A DNA stretch of 34,412 bases from RGIG3077 sp964490175 (GTDB taxonomy: Bacteria > Bacillota > Clostridia > Oscillospirales > Ruminococcaceae), in contig CAZBAI010000015.1 of assembly GCA_964490175.1 (NCBI GenBank), positions 1 through 34,412 on the forward strand, read 5' to 3'. The number at the start of each line of letters is the position of its first letter. Position 1 is the first letter of the stretch. The notes below the pieces were generated by a model that worked only from the letters and a program-made list of their open reading frames with translations, was not told the origin of the DNA and searched no databases. Positions 34,114 through 34,412 of this stretch are shown here, one piece after another. A program made the position numbers and the translations under genes.

Positions 34114-34412
34114 CTATGACCCCAACCCAAAGCTTATCTGCAAGGCGCTGTTTACCTTGTTCATTGCAAGGCTGTCGATTTCGCCCATTCGCTCTTTAAG
34201 GCGCTTTTTGTCGATTGTGCGAATCTGCTCAAGCAAAACAATGCTATCCTTGGCAAGTCCGCACGTTTGGGCGTTCAGCTCGATATGCGTCGGCAGATGA
34301 GCTTTTTCACGCCGACTTGTAATTGCCGCCGCAATCACCGTGGGGCTGTGCCTGTTTCCGACATCGTTTTGAACAATAAGTACAGGTCTTACACCGCCCT
34401 GCTCCGAACCGA
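34114..34412 (-). CDS. mazF: MazF/EndoA-type mRNA interferase, partial (5' end beyond window)
   Basis: The frame is open through the right edge, so the N-terminus is missing. The visible 99 residues include GSEQGGVRPVLIVQNDVGNR, the S-P-T-V-I-A-A-A-I-T segment, AKDSIVLLEQIRTIDKKRL and the C-terminal VNSALQISFGL, all strongly typical of the EndoA/NdoA branch in Firmicutes. This toxin cuts mRNA at short recognition sequences and is held by a MazE-like antitoxin that would lie upstream, outside the window. It converges on the anti-sigma gene. Full-length relatives are about 115-120 residues, so about 15-20 residues are missing. Confidence 0.93.
   Translation of the reverse strand, partial: GSEQGGVRPVLIVQNDVGNRHSPTVIAAAITSRREKAHLPTHIELNAQTCGLAKDSIVLLEQIRTIDKKRLKERMGEIDSLAMNKVNSALQISFGLGS

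Overview
The window reads as a chromosomal segment of an anaerobic, fibre- or starch-degrading Clostridia member, most like Ruminococcus and its Oscillospiraceae relatives. The evidence is cohesin and dockerin modules joined by long Thr-rich linkers, low-GC Gram-positive promoters and Shine-Dalgarno sites, a T-box leader in front of thrS, RNase Y, and a MazF/EndoA toxin. This assignment is inferred from gene content, not from a marker gene. No rRNA, tRNA, CRISPR array, insertion sequence or prophage was seen.

Left region (1-6278, all minus strand): a cellulosome- or amylosome-like scaffold locus. A small canonical cohesin+dockerin adaptor (5249-6100) has a consensus promoter and its own terminator. 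Downstream is a 1231-residue scaffoldin with five cohesin-like modules, an unknown module, and a C-terminal Ig-like plus dockerin-like pair. A second multi-cohesin gene follows and runs off the left edge. A strong hairpin without a U-tract separates the two scaffold genes.

Next (6370-7943): a two-gene unit encoding a Dabb-family small protein and a CapA-type lipoprotein metallophosphatase.

Centre (8088-21164, minus): an eight-gene unit between a strong operator-like promoter and an intrinsic terminator. It encodes a chimeric solute-binding protein, two complete pairs of CUT1-type sugar ABC permeases, a beta-propeller/TPR membrane protein, a Yip1-like membrane protein, and a 1060-residue secreted DUF5696-like protein. 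No ATPase is present. I regard this as the best candidate for an uncharacterised system: probably glycan capture, processing and import at the cell surface.

Right region: an O-antigen-ligase-like polymerase and RNase Y (minus). On the plus strand come a T-box-controlled rdgB-thrS unit followed by a Fe/B12-type binding lipoprotein, then serC-serA under a consensus promoter, a polyprenyl-phosphate glycosyltransferase, and an ECF sigma factor with a membrane anti-sigma-like partner. The convergent 3' part of mazF closes the window.
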